Shown here piece after piece: positions 1 through 7,056 of a stretch of DNA of 13,016 nucleotides. How positions within the stretch are numbered: position 1 is the stretch's first letter; each line of letters begins with the position of its first letter. The notes below the pieces were generated by a model. That model saw nothing but the letters and a program-made list of their open reading frames with translations. It was not told the origin of the DNA and did no database searches. The translations under genes and the position numbers were made by a program. The stretch spans positions 1-13,016 of the forward strand of contig CAXDOZ010000068.1 in assembly GCA_963991145.1 (NCBI GenBank), read 5' to 3'. The stretch is from CAXDOZ01 sp963991145 (GTDB lineage: Bacteria; Bacteroidota; Bacteroidia; Chitinophagales; JABDMM01).

Positions 1-16
1 GGAAGTAGCTGAATAA

Positions 17-2062
17 GCTACTGAGGAAGTTGCTGAAGAAACTAAAGAAGAAGCACCAGCTGAAGAACCAGCATCAGCGGACGCACCGGCAGAAGATGCT
101 GGAGTAGCTCATGTTACTGCAGAAGACGCACCAGAAGAAGAGATCGATCTTGGTGCTCATGACGACTTCGACTGGTCTATCGATAAGCGCAACGTTACTT
201 CTTACACAGAAGACGAGCGCATTAAATACGAAGAGACTTACGAATCAACTCTTACTACCATCAACGAGAATGAGATCATCAAAGGAACTGTTGTTTCGAT
301 GAACCCATCTGAGGTGGTATTGAACATTGGTTTCAAATCTGACGGATCAGTTCCAAGAACTGAATTCAGAGATCTTGATGAGTTGAATATTGGTGATTCT
401 GTTGACGTATACGTTGAGCAAAAAGAAGATAAGCGCGGGCAGCTAGTTCTATCTCGCAGAAAAGCGAAGCTTCTTAAAGCCTGGGAAGATATCGTTGACG
501 CTCACGAAAATGATAAAGTGGTTAAGGGTACGGTTATCTCCAAAACGAAAGGTGGATTGATCGTAAACGTTAACGCACTTGAAACTTTCCTTCCTGGTTC
601 ACAAATTGATGTGAAGCCGATCATCGATTACGATGCATATGTTGGAAAGACTATGGAGTTCAAAGTAGTTAAGGTTAACGAGGCTATTAAGAACGCGGTT
701 GTATCTCACAAAGCTCTTATCGAGTCTGATCTTGAAGATCAGAGAATGCAGATCATCTCTAAATTGGAGAAAGGTCAGGTTCTTGAAGGTACAGTTAAGA
801 ACATCACTGACTTCGGTGCATTCATCGATCTTGGTGGAGTTGACGGACTACTTTACATCACTGATATCTCATGGGGACGTATTAACCACCCAAGCGAGGT
901 ATTAGAGCTTAACCAGAAGCTTAATGTTGTAGTTCTTGATTTCGATGATGATAAGAAGCGTATCTCTCTAGGATTGAAACAACTTCAATCTCACCCATGG
1001 GATACTCTACCTGCAGACATCGAGCTTGGATCTAAGGTTAAAGGTAAGATCGTAAACATCGAAGATTACGGTGCATTCCTTGAAATCATCCCAGGTGTAG
1101 AAGGTCTGATCCACGTATCAGAGGTAAGCTGGAGCAACCAGCCTGTTAACTCTCGTGAGTTCTTCCAACTTGGAGCTGATTACGAAGCAATCGTAATGAC
1201 TATCGATCGCGAAGAGCGCAAGATGTCACTTTCATTGAAGCGTTTGACTCAGGATCCATGGGAAGGAATCGACACCAAGTACCCAATCGACTCTCGTCAT
1301 ACCGGAATCGTGAAGAATATCACTCCATACGGTGTATTCGTAGAGCTTGAAGAAGGTATCGGTGGAATGGTTCACATCTCTGACCTTAGCTGGACTAAGC
1401 GTTTCTCTCACCCATCTGAGTTTACTAAAGTAGGTGAGGAGCTAGAGGTTGTGATCCTTGAGATCGATATGGAGAACAGAAAACTTTCTCTAGGTCACAA
1501 GCAGATCGAAGAAGATCCATGGGATACTTTCGAGACTGTATTCCCAGTAGGTTCTATTCACGAAGCAACTATCCTTAGCCGCGACGATAAAGGAGCAAGA
1601 GTTCTACTTCCATACGGATTAGAAGCATTCGCACCTGTACGTCACATTAAGAAAGAAGATGGTACGCTTCCTGAAGTAGATGAGAAGCTTGACTTCAAAG
1701 TGATCGAGGCTAACAGAAATGATAAGAAGATCATCGTTTCTCACTCTCGTATCAGCGAAGATTCTAAGCGTTCTGAAGAAGTAGCCGAGAAAGGTCGCCG
1801 CAAAGCAGAAGCTGATGAAGCTCGTAAAACTGTTAAGCGTGTGAACCGTCAGACTGAAAAGTCAACTCTTGGTGAATTGGGTATCCTTTCTGAGATCAAA
1901 GAAAAGATGCAACAAGACGCTAAAGACGAGCTTGACAAGAAAGAAGCTTCAGACGAGCCAAAGGCTGAGAAGAAGACTACTAAGAAGAAAGCTACTACCA
2001 AGAAGAAAGCTGATAAAGCTGAAGAAGCAGCTGCTGAAGAAGCAGATGATTCTAAGGAGTAA
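17..2062 (+). CDS. rpsA: 30S ribosomal protein S1, 5' end outside the window
   Basis: S1 binds mRNA on the small ribosomal subunit and helps initiation, especially on leaders with weak Shine-Dalgarno sites, as is usual in Bacteroidota. Counting from the first in-frame ATG (299), six S1/OB-fold repeats are visible: the end of repeat 1 (to ~56), then ~76-139, 163-227, 248-314, 335-401 and 421-485. Repeats 3-5 carry hallmark segments such as GAFIDLGGVDGLLYITD and GVFVELEEGIGGMVHISDLSW. The reading frame stays open upstream of ATG 299 back to position 17, giving an acidic Glu/Ala-rich stretch followed by the conserved N-terminal segment of Bacteroidota S1 (around DDFDWSIDKRNVTSYT) and the first strand of repeat 1. 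ATG 299 lies inside repeat 1, so it cannot be the natural start. No ATG, GTG or TTG lies in frame between 17 and 298. An in-frame TAA at 14-16 interrupts the acidic run; the real start must be upstream. The tail (~486-587) is Lys/Glu/Ala-rich. An intrinsic terminator follows. Confidence 0.96.
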   Translation, partial: ATEEVAEETKEEAPAEEPASADAPAEDAGVAHVTAEDAPEEEIDLGAHDDFDWSIDKRNVTSYTEDERIKYEETYESTLTTINENEIIKGTVVSMNPSEVVLNIGFKSDGSVPRTEFRDLDELNIGDSVDVYVEQKEDKRGQLVLSRRKAKLLKAWEDIVDAHENDKVVKGTVISKTKGGLIVNVNALETFLPGSQIDVKPIIDYDAYVGKTMEFKVVKVNEAIKNAVVSHKALIESDLEDQRMQIISKLEKGQVLEGTVKNITDFGAFIDLGGVDGLLYITDISWGRINHPSEVLELNQKLNVVVLDFDDDKKRISLGLKQLQSHPWDTLPADIELGSKVKGKIVNIEDYGAFLEIIPGVEGLIHVSEVSWSNQPVNSREFFQLGADYEAIVMTIDREERKMSLSLKRLTQDPWEGIDTKYPIDSRHTGIVKNITPYGVFVELEEGIGGMVHISDLSWTKRFSHPSEFTKVGEELEVVILEIDMENRKLSLGHKQIEEDPWDTFETVFPVGSIHEATILSRDDKGARVLLPYGLEAFAPVRHIKKEDGTLPEVDEKLDFKVIEANRNDKKIIVSHSRISEDSKRSEEVAEKGRRKAEADEARKTVKRVNRQTEKSTLGELGILSEIKEKMQQDAKDELDKKEASDEPKAEKKTTKKKATTKKKADKAEEAAAEEADDSKE

Positions 2063-2082
2063 TCAGATTCACATACTATTTG

Positions 2083-2111
2083 AAAGCCCGGTTTTGAAAC
2101 CGGGCTTTTTT
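2083..2111 (+). terminator. Rho-independent terminator of rpsA
   Basis: A perfect 12-bp inverted repeat, AAAGCCCGGTTT (2083-2094) and AAACCGGGCTTT (2097-2108), with a GC-rich core, runs into a tract of six T (2106-2111). It starts 20 nt after the rpsA stop codon. Because the arms end in A and T runs it could also act weakly on - strand transcripts arriving from pspC, but the T-run in that direction is only three bases. Confidence 0.92.
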
Positions 2112-2129
2112 ATTGCCGTATATAGGCAT

Positions 2130-2435
2130 ATGACTAAGTTAATTCCCCTTCTAGTTGGTGTTAGCCTAAGCATCTTCGTCTTTATCATTTTGGCTAACTC
2201 TCACACTATGTGGTTTCCAGGTACAGAGTACACTGTTGATTACTGGACAGAGCAAAGTTCCACTCATGATCAAATGATCAGTCTAATGGATCATATAGAG
2301 CCACCAATGGCCTATTATGATAGGAGACTTTCAACAGCAGGCTATGTGCTTGCCATCATTACTATCGTACTTCCAGGATTTTTAAGTGGATTGCTTCTTC
2401 ACCAGAGAATGGAAGAGCAATTTCAATTGGATTAG
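2130..2435 (+). CDS. Small two-helix membrane protein, hypothetical
   Basis: This is an open frame of 101 residues that I do not recognise. Two hydrophobic segments are visible, about residues 4-22 (LIPLLVGVSLSIFVFIILA) and 71-90 (GYVLAIITIVLPGFLSGLLL). Between them lies a polar ~45-residue loop rich in His, Asp, Tyr and Trp. The last 10 residues are polar and mostly charged. This suggests an inner-membrane protein with a periplasmic or cytoplasmic loop; orientation is uncertain. ATG 2130 is the first start that gives an N-terminal helix. The same frame runs open further upstream into rpsA, but there it only shadows the S1 gene. Only 18 nt separate the rpsA terminator T-tract from this ATG, so no room for a normal downstream promoter is evident and no Shine-Dalgarno is visible. 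Its TAG stop shares bases 2433-2434 with the opposing pspC stop. It could be a real lineage-specific gene or a chance ORF; the membrane pattern favours a real one. Confidence 0.6.
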   Translation: MTKLIPLLVGVSLSIFVFIILANSHTMWFPGTEYTVDYWTEQSSTHDQMISLMDHIEPPMAYYDRRLSTAGYVLAIITIVLPGFLSGLLLHQRMEEQFQLD

Positions 2436-2650
2436 AGGTCCCAGATAGGATTTCTAGAACCATTGACCATGCTTCTCATCTTCATCCAGAATCCAACGAT
2501 GAGGTAGATGATGATTGGCGAACCAAGTGTGAGAAAGCTACTGTAGATAAAGAACATTCGAATAGATTTCGAAGGCATGTTCAGTCTGTCTCCGAGATTC
2601 GCGCATACGCCGAACAACTGATTCTCTACTACTGATCTCATCTTCTGCAT
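2432..2650 (-). CDS. PspC-domain small membrane protein
   Basis: The 72-residue product matches the PspC domain pattern known from phage-shock proteins and many small Bacteroidota membrane proteins. It has an N-terminal FGVCANLGDRLNM segment (residues 13-25) that corresponds to the family's FGVCAGLA-type motif. A predicted membrane-embedded stretch, about 31-55 (MFFIYSSFLTLGSPIIIYLIVGFWM written in part), and a short basic end follow. E. coli PspC is a toxin-antagonising, envelope-stress membrane protein; stand-alone PspC domains of this size have no established role, so a stress function is inference. It lies 9 nt downstream of the DUF2851 gene on the same strand and is probably co-transcribed. 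A second Met at residue 4 is an alternative start. Its TAA stop overlaps the TAG stop of the convergent membrane-protein ORF. Confidence 0.82.
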   Translation of the reverse strand: MQKMRSVVENQLFGVCANLGDRLNMPSKSIRMFFIYSSFLTLGSPIIIYLIVGFWMKMRSMVNGSRNPIWDL

Positions 2651-2659
2651 AGCTCAAAG

Positions 2660-3958
2660 TTACAGTTTTGCTGAATTTTCAAGTGGGAGTTCATTTCCTT
2701 TCCTCAACAGATTGGCTCCCCAGCTACATTCAAAACAACGCCACTTAGAACAGTAATGTTTGTACAGGTGCAATAATGCCTGACTATCTCCAGCATGCTC
2801 TGGCTCTACCTTATACTTTCTAAAAGCCCTGATCACGCGGTTTTGCTCGGGTTTGATTTCCGTGAATCGATCAATTACCCGGTCGCGAAGTGCTTCGTCT
2901 CTCTTTTGGATAGAGTAGAAGAAGGCAAATGGAAGAATGGCATTGATCAGCCACAGATCTCCCAAACCCGGCACTCCACCTATCTTTTCAGCTTTTATCT
3001 TCTTTCCGAGCCGGTAGTGCTTCCACCAATAGGGTTGAAGAAAATCAACAGTCAGATCTTTTCCTTTTGCGATTTCCAACATGATCTCCAGCCAGTTATC
3101 AGTTCTTGCCAGAAAGGCAAGCAGAACTGCAATACGCCTATCCGGTAGCCCTAAAGGCCTGATCTTTCCATAGGTCCACAAGACTTTTTCTTCGGACCAA
3201 TTATACATTCGGGCAAGGATCGAATACTCCTGACAAAGTGCTGCAGAGTATCCATCCTTAGGGTTTGATGGCAGTATCCCGGCCCGGCCCAAAAACATGG
3301 CTTCAAGCCGAATAGGAACCTTCCTATACTTCTTCACCTTAATTGGATCCAGCAGATTTGCCAATCTCAGAAAGGGCTCCTGATTGTGGTTTCCACCGCA
3401 GTGCTTTGTCAATGTCCAAAGGGCGATTCTCTCCCAATCACCTTTAAATTCCTGATGTTTCAGCCTCAACTCATCAATTCTATTCTCCAATCGCTCCACC
3501 AGTAAATTATCAAGCCAGTTCATCTTCTCGATCTTTTCAATCTTACGCAATGCCTTTCCACAGGCTGGAATTGATTTATTCCTCCCCAGCTCCAAAAAGC
3601 GGTCATAGACTCCTTTCCTGATCCGGTTCTTGAGAACCACAGTTGGAATCTCCTGACCGCGTTCATTAAGGATTACTCGCCTGGGCTCTTCCCAAACCAC
3701 ATGAAGAATGACTGAATTAAAATTTGGATCCTTATGATGCCCATGGATATACCAGTCCTGTCCATCAATGTGGATCTCAACATGCCCGAACCATTCGGTG
3801 CCTCCAATAAAAACCTTTGATTCATGAAAATCCGGACCGGAATCACGGTTTAATCTGCCCAGTTTAATGATCTGGATCTCCTGTCCATTTAGATCTTCCA
3901 ATCCCTCTTTTTTGAACAGACCAAATTCCCATACGAATTGCAAGAACTCTTCCTTCAT
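2660..3958 (-). CDS. DUF2851 family protein
   Basis: The 432-residue protein is recognisable as DUF2851 (Pfam PF11013), a family common in Bacteroidota and without known function; the length is typical. Conserved stretches include SGPDF (40-44), WFGHVEIHIDGQDWYIHGHH (56-75), NSVILHVVWE (81-90), IPAC (130-133), WLDNLLVERLENR (148-160) and a C-terminal YCSKWRCFECSWG (402-414). There is no signal peptide or membrane helix, so it is probably cytoplasmic. The N-terminal Asp43, Glu61-x-His63 arrangement on predicted beta strands recalls PD-(D/E)XK nucleases, and Cys133, Cys403, Cys408 and Cys411 could form a metal or Fe-S site; both ideas are inference. ATG 3958 begins at the conserved N-terminus (KEEFLQFVWEF). 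It precedes pspC by 9 nt, probably in one operon. A weak hairpin at 3999-4022 separates it from the upstream lyase gene. Confidence 0.92.
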   Translation of the reverse strand: MKEEFLQFVWEFGLFKKEGLEDLNGQEIQIIKLGRLNRDSGPDFHESKVFIGGTEWFGHVEIHIDGQDWYIHGHHKDPNFNSVILHVVWEEPRRVILNERGQEIPTVVLKNRIRKGVYDRFLELGRNKSIPACGKALRKIEKIEKMNWLDNLLVERLENRIDELRLKHQEFKGDWERIALWTLTKHCGGNHNQEPFLRLANLLDPIKVKKYRKVPIRLEAMFLGRAGILPSNPKDGYSAALCQEYSILARMYNWSEEKVLWTYGKIRPLGLPDRRIAVLLAFLARTDNWLEIMLEIAKGKDLTVDFLQPYWWKHYRLGKKIKAEKIGGVPGLGDLWLINAILPFAFFYSIQKRDEALRDRVIDRFTEIKPEQNRVIRAFRKYKVEPEHAGDSQALLHLYKHYCSKWRCFECSWGANLLRKGNELPLENSAKL

Positions 3959-3998
3959 GCCTCAAGCTTAAGGCCTTTAGAATTCTGAAATGCCTGGG

Positions 3999-4022
3999 AA
4001 AAAGTAATCGGCCCGCAGGGCC
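3999..4022 (-). terminator. Possible weak intrinsic terminator after the lyase gene
   Basis: On the - strand, 9 nt after the lyase stop codon, a short stem GGCCC-TGC-GGGCC (4022-4010) is followed six bases later by TTTTT (4003-3999). The stem is only 5 bp and the T-run is displaced from it, so termination may be inefficient. The 73-nt gap between the two genes is otherwise featureless. Confidence 0.35.
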
Positions 4023-4031
4023 AGATAAGTG

Positions 4032-5210
4032 TTAGATATGGCTTAGTGCCTGTTCTATATCGTCAATCAGATCCTGTGGCTCCTCAAGACCGATGTACAT
4101 TCTGATAAGATTAACAGGCATTTGATCAATTCCCTGAGAATCTCTGGGACGTAGGGCTATACTTGGGATGATGAGCGATTCGTGTCCTCCCCATGAAACT
4201 GCAAGCCTAAATCGCTTCAGGCTATTGCAAAATGCTTCTGCCTTTATTGGATCATCTGTATCGATCTTAAAGGAGAATAAGCCTCCGCCAAATGACATCT
4301 GTTTTTGGGCAAGATCGTATTGCGGATGCGAGGGATAAAGAGCGCAGTTCAGGCTTCTAACTCTGGGATGATTTTCAAGGAATTCACTCACTCTTCCTGC
4401 GCTATTCTCAATCTTATTCATTCTGATGTCAAGAGTTCTCAAAGACCTGATCATCAGCCATGAATCATTTGGCGATTGAGCAGCACCCAAATTCATAAAT
4501 CCACGCTCAAATATCTTTCTGCAATGCTCGGCCGATCCTATTACCACACCGGCGACCAGATCGGAATGACCTCCAAGATATTTTGAGGCAGAGTGGATTT
4601 CAATATCGATTCCAAGCTCAATTGCACGCTGTCCAATTGGAGTGCTAAAGCTGTTATCGATCATGGTAATGATACCTCTCTCTTTTGCCCATCGGCCGAA
4701 GGCCTTAAGGTCCTGCATTTCAAAGGTGAAACTGTTGGGACTTTCAAGAAAGATCAACTTCGTATTGGGCTTTACCAGCGATTCAATATCCGCCGGAACG
4801 GCGCCTTCGTAAAAGTCAGTGTCGAAGCCAAGATCTGGGAGCATTTGTCCAAAAAGTGCATTGGTCCAGGAGTAGGGCTTTTTAATGCAAAGAGCATGAT
4901 CACCTTCTTTCAGGAAGCTCAAAACACTCGCAGCAACAGCAGCAGTTCCAGATGAGAATATCAGGGCGTCTTCTGCTCCAGCCAGAGCAGCAAGTTTCTT
5001 TCTAAGGACAGCGGTCGTAGGGTTGATCCCACGCGTATAGATCGAGCTCTCCATCTCATTGGCAAGGCCGGAGCGAAGCGCTTCAACTGTAGGGAAGGAG
5101 AAGTTTGAACTTTGAAAAAGGGGAGGTGAAACTGAGTTGAAGGGACTTAGATCCTTCTCACCCAATTCATTGATAATGTAGGAATAGTCTTTCGGCTTAT
5201 TCTGTGGCAT
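4032..5210 (-). CDS. metC: PLP-dependent cystathionine beta-lyase-like enzyme
   Basis: This is a 392-residue Cys/Met-metabolism PLP enzyme (PF01053, fold type I). Such enzymes cleave or form the thioether of cystathionine in the cytosol; the beta-lyase yields homocysteine, ammonia and pyruvate for methionine synthesis. Visible features are YTRGINPT (58-65), SSGTA (86-90), Tyr113 stacking over PLP, Asp185 in ITMIDNSF binding the pyridine nitrogen, and the Schiff-base Lys210 in HSASKYLGGHSD. Near the C-terminus, AVSWGGHESLI (337-347) contains Trp340. An SWGG(x)ESL motif is typical of MetC-type beta-lyases, whereas gamma-synthases/gamma-lyases usually have SLGG. Asp185, Lys210 and Trp340 also agree with E. 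coli MetC numbering as I recall it. I chose ATG 5210: it is followed by the conserved N-terminus and preceded by AGAAGG. The in-frame extension to 5294 lies entirely inside the TPR gene. The start overlaps the end of the TPR gene by 14 nt, suggesting coupling. Specificity among trans-sulfuration enzymes remains unproven. Confidence 0.86.
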   Translation of the reverse strand: MPQNKPKDYSYIINELGEKDLSPFNSVSPPLFQSSNFSFPTVEALRSGLANEMESSIYTRGINPTTAVLRKKLAALAGAEDALIFSSGTAAVAASVLSFLKEGDHALCIKKPYSWTNALFGQMLPDLGFDTDFYEGAVPADIESLVKPNTKLIFLESPNSFTFEMQDLKAFGRWAKERGIITMIDNSFSTPIGQRAIELGIDIEIHSASKYLGGHSDLVAGVVIGSAEHCRKIFERGFMNLGAAQSPNDSWLMIRSLRTLDIRMNKIENSAGRVSEFLENHPRVRSLNCALYPSHPQYDLAQKQMSFGGGLFSFKIDTDDPIKAEAFCNSLKRFRLAVSWGGHESLIIPSIALRPRDSQGIDQMPVNLIRMYIGLEEPQDLIDDIEQALSHI

Positions 5211-5946
5211 TGCCTTCTTCAGCTTGCATTTTAGCCAGCTGTTGTAGGTTGGCTTGAGGAAGAACAAATTCTGGTTCGATCTCCAATGCGGCATTAAAAT
5301 TCTGAGCAGCAGCCTCGAGTTGGTTCACTTCAATCGCTATGAATCCTTTCATGTTCAATACAGCGGCCGCAATATTAACTTCCTGAGACTGATTCTGATT
5401 GATATTGATGCTCACCTTGGTTTCTGCAGCTTTTTCACTTGCCAGGATAGCATCACATGAATTAATGCATTCACCAAATCGCTGAAGGCTGAATTGCATT
5501 GAAGCTATTTCATACAGGAAGAAGATATCCTGAGTTCCGGCATAGAGCTTTTCAAAGTGGCCAAGAGCTTCCTTAACTGCATTTACATTCTTATAGCTAA
5601 TTGCTACGATCTCTCTGATCGCAAGATTTGAAGCATTGTTTTCTAAGACCTTCTCACCGAGATTGATGGATTGTCCGTAAGCCCCTTGAATAAAGTAAAG
5701 AACTGTTAAGGTGTCCAATAGATCAGTTCTGGAGGGATCATCTGCCAGCATTTGATACACAGCAGTCTTTGCAACTGTTAGATCTCCGTATTCAAGAGCG
5801 GTTCGATAGAGCTTTTCATCATCGCTGTAATTCTTTGACTCGCTGGTAGTGCTTGTGCTTTCCTCTGTGCTCGTTCCGCGGTTTTTTTGCGCGAATAATA
5901 CTGTCGAGAATAACACTAAGATCAATAGGGTAGAAGCTTGCTTCAT
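5197..5946 (-). CDS. Secreted tetratricopeptide-repeat protein
   Basis: The 249-residue product begins with a clear Sec signal peptide (MKQASTLLILVLFSTVLFA, cleavage likely before Gln20). A Ser/Thr/Glu-rich linker (21-42) follows, and then degenerate TPR helices from about 43 to 175. There is a better TPR at about 193-227, around LNMKGFIAIEVNQLEAAAQN and ALEIEPEF. TPR domains form superhelical protein-binding scaffolds; a periplasmic or outer-membrane-associated assembly role is likely, the partner is unknown. The absence of a Cys just after the signal peptide argues against a lipoprotein. A linker with many Asn/Gln (180-190) breaks the repeat array. The gene starts 40 nt after pyrF ends and its last 14 nt overlap the start of the lyase gene, so the two are probably translated from one mRNA although they have no obvious shared function. 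ATG 5946 is supported by the signal peptide. Confidence 0.9.
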   Translation of the reverse strand: MKQASTLLILVLFSTVLFAQKNRGTSTEESTSTTSESKNYSDDEKLYRTALEYGDLTVAKTAVYQMLADDPSRTDLLDTLTVLYFIQGAYGQSINLGEKVLENNASNLAIREIVAISYKNVNAVKEALGHFEKLYAGTQDIFFLYEIASMQFSLQRFGECINSCDAILASEKAAETKVSININQNQSQEVNIAAAVLNMKGFIAIEVNQLEAAAQNFNAALEIEPEFVLPQANLQQLAKMQAEEGNATE

Positions 5947-5986
5947 GGGGTTCTTAAATGATTTAGGAATCTAAATATATGCTTAT

Positions 5987-6808
5987 CTAAAGAAAAGAGC
6001 GGCTTTTAAGAAAAGAAGCCATCTGCTGTTGAAGGTCCTTTGCGCTCTCTTGTGCTGCAAGCTCAAAATCTCTGTCATTCGAGGCGTAAATAACACCTCT
6101 TGAGCTATTTACAAGCATGCCTACTTTGTCATTTACTGCTGCGTGAGAAACATCCTGAACGTTTCCTCCCTGAGCACCCACACCAGGAATCAGGAAAAAG
6201 CTCTTAGGGGCGATCTCTCTTATGTTGGCAAGCTCTTCTGGATGAGTGGCACCTGTTACGAACATCAGCTCTTCCTCAGAAGCCCAGTTTTGAGCAGTCT
6301 TAAGAACGGATTCATACAGTTTCCCCTCCTTTGATTCAAGGAATTGAAAATCTGCGCTTCCCTTATTTGAGGTCAGGGCAAGCAGAATTACCCATTTATC
6401 ATCGTATTCCAGGAAAGGACTGACCGAGTCAATGCCCATATATGGGGCAACGGTTACGGAGTCAAAATTGTACCGCTCAAAGAAGGTTTGAGCATACATT
6501 CTGGAGGTGTTTCCAATATCACCTCTTTTCGCATCTGCAATGGTGAAAATATTATCTGGAACGTGATCTAGTGAGGCTTCAAGGATTTCCCAGCCCTTCG
6601 GGCCGAGGCATTCATAGAAGGCAATATTGAACTTATAGCTGACGCAAAAATCCTTTGTGGCATCTATGATGCGCTTATTGAATTCTAGTATTGGATTTTC
6701 AGATTCCTCCAGTAGAAAGGGAGGGATTTTTTGAATGTCGGTATCTAATCCTACACAGAGGTAAGATTGCTTTGTGATGATCTGTTGGTAGAGTTCTTCT
6801 AGGGTCAA
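5987..6808 (-). CDS. pyrF: Orotidine 5'-phosphate decarboxylase, type II
   Basis: PyrF converts OMP to UMP, the last step of de novo pyrimidine synthesis, in the cytosol. The 273-residue length and sequence fit the type II subfamily found in Bacteroidota and actinobacteria. Recognisable pieces are CVGLDTD (18-24), the substrate-binding KFNIAFYECLGPKGW (59-73), the catalytic DAKRGDIGNTS (92-102, with Lys94 and Asp97), VTVAPYMGIDSVSPFL, and the phosphate-loop end LIPGVGAQGG. The start codon is TTG at 6808-6806, not ATG. It is the only sensible start before the conserved N-terminus and it forms a TTGA overlap with the TGA stop of the Nfu-type gene, a classic arrangement for translational coupling. 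No Shine-Dalgarno is visible. It is the third gene of the mrp-nfu-pyrF cluster; the TPR gene begins 40 nt downstream. Confidence 0.97.
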   Translation of the reverse strand: MTLEELYQQIITKQSYLCVGLDTDIQKIPPFLLEESENPILEFNKRIIDATKDFCVSYKFNIAFYECLGPKGWEILEASLDHVPDNIFTIADAKRGDIGNTSRMYAQTFFERYNFDSVTVAPYMGIDSVSPFLEYDDKWVILLALTSNKGSADFQFLESKEGKLYESVLKTAQNWASEEELMFVTGATHPEELANIREIAPKSFFLIPGVGAQGGNVQDVSHAAVNDKVGMLVNSSRGVIYASNDRDFELAAQESAKDLQQQMASFLKSRSFL

Positions 6809-7053
6809 GACAGCTGGTTAATTGCAATTACAGATTGGATTTCGGGAAAGGACTTTTTTACTGTCTCTTCAATCCCGGCTCTCATGGTCATATTGCTTTG
6901 AGGGCAGGTTTCGCAGGCGCCCATCAGCTTAACTTTGAGAACCATATCATCAGTGAGTTCCACGATCTCTACATTTCCTCCATCATCTTTCAGATAGGGG
7001 CGAAGCACGTCGAGTGACTCCTCAATCTTTTCTATCAATTCTGCTCTTTCCAT
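6805..7053 (-). CDS. NifU C-terminal-domain (Nfu-type) Fe-S carrier
   Basis: This 82-residue protein is a stand-alone NifU C-terminal domain. Such proteins hold a [4Fe-4S] cluster between two subunits through a CxxC motif and pass it to target enzymes. The motif is present as GACETCPQS with Cys47 and Cys50, preceded by the family's DDGGNVEI segment (23-30) and followed by an amphipathic C-terminal helix (IEETVKKSFPEI). There is no A-type-like N-terminal domain as in E. coli NfuA, so this is a minimal form. ATG 7053 lies 3 nt after the mrp stop codon, and its TGA stop overlaps the TTG start of pyrF by four bases; all three genes are surely on one transcript. Pairing with an Mrp ATPase fits a shared role in Fe-S cluster delivery. 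The partner enzymes are not identifiable from here. Confidence 0.94.
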   Translation of the reverse strand: MERAELIEKIEESLDVLRPYLKDDGGNVEIVELTDDMVLKVKLMGACETCPQSNMTMRAGIEETVKKSFPEIQSVIAINQLS

Positions 7054-7056
7054 AAG

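Noticed and set aside
299..301. ATG 299 as the start of rpsA
   Set aside because: It falls inside the first S1 domain, and the upstream frame encodes the conserved S1 N-terminal segment.
111..302. Short + strand frame overlapping the start of S1
   Set aside because: It is out of frame with strongly conserved S1 sequence and shows no features of its own.
5211..5294. A 28-residue N-terminal extension of the lyase up to ATG 5294
   Set aside because: It lies wholly within the TPR coding sequence, has no family similarity, and ATG 5210 leads directly into the conserved N-terminus.
5961..5976. Inverted repeat ATTTAG-GAAT-CTAAAT between pyrF and the TPR gene
   Set aside because: Six AT-rich base pairs in a 40-nt gap; too weak to call a terminator, with no T-tract, and expected by chance in AT-rich DNA.
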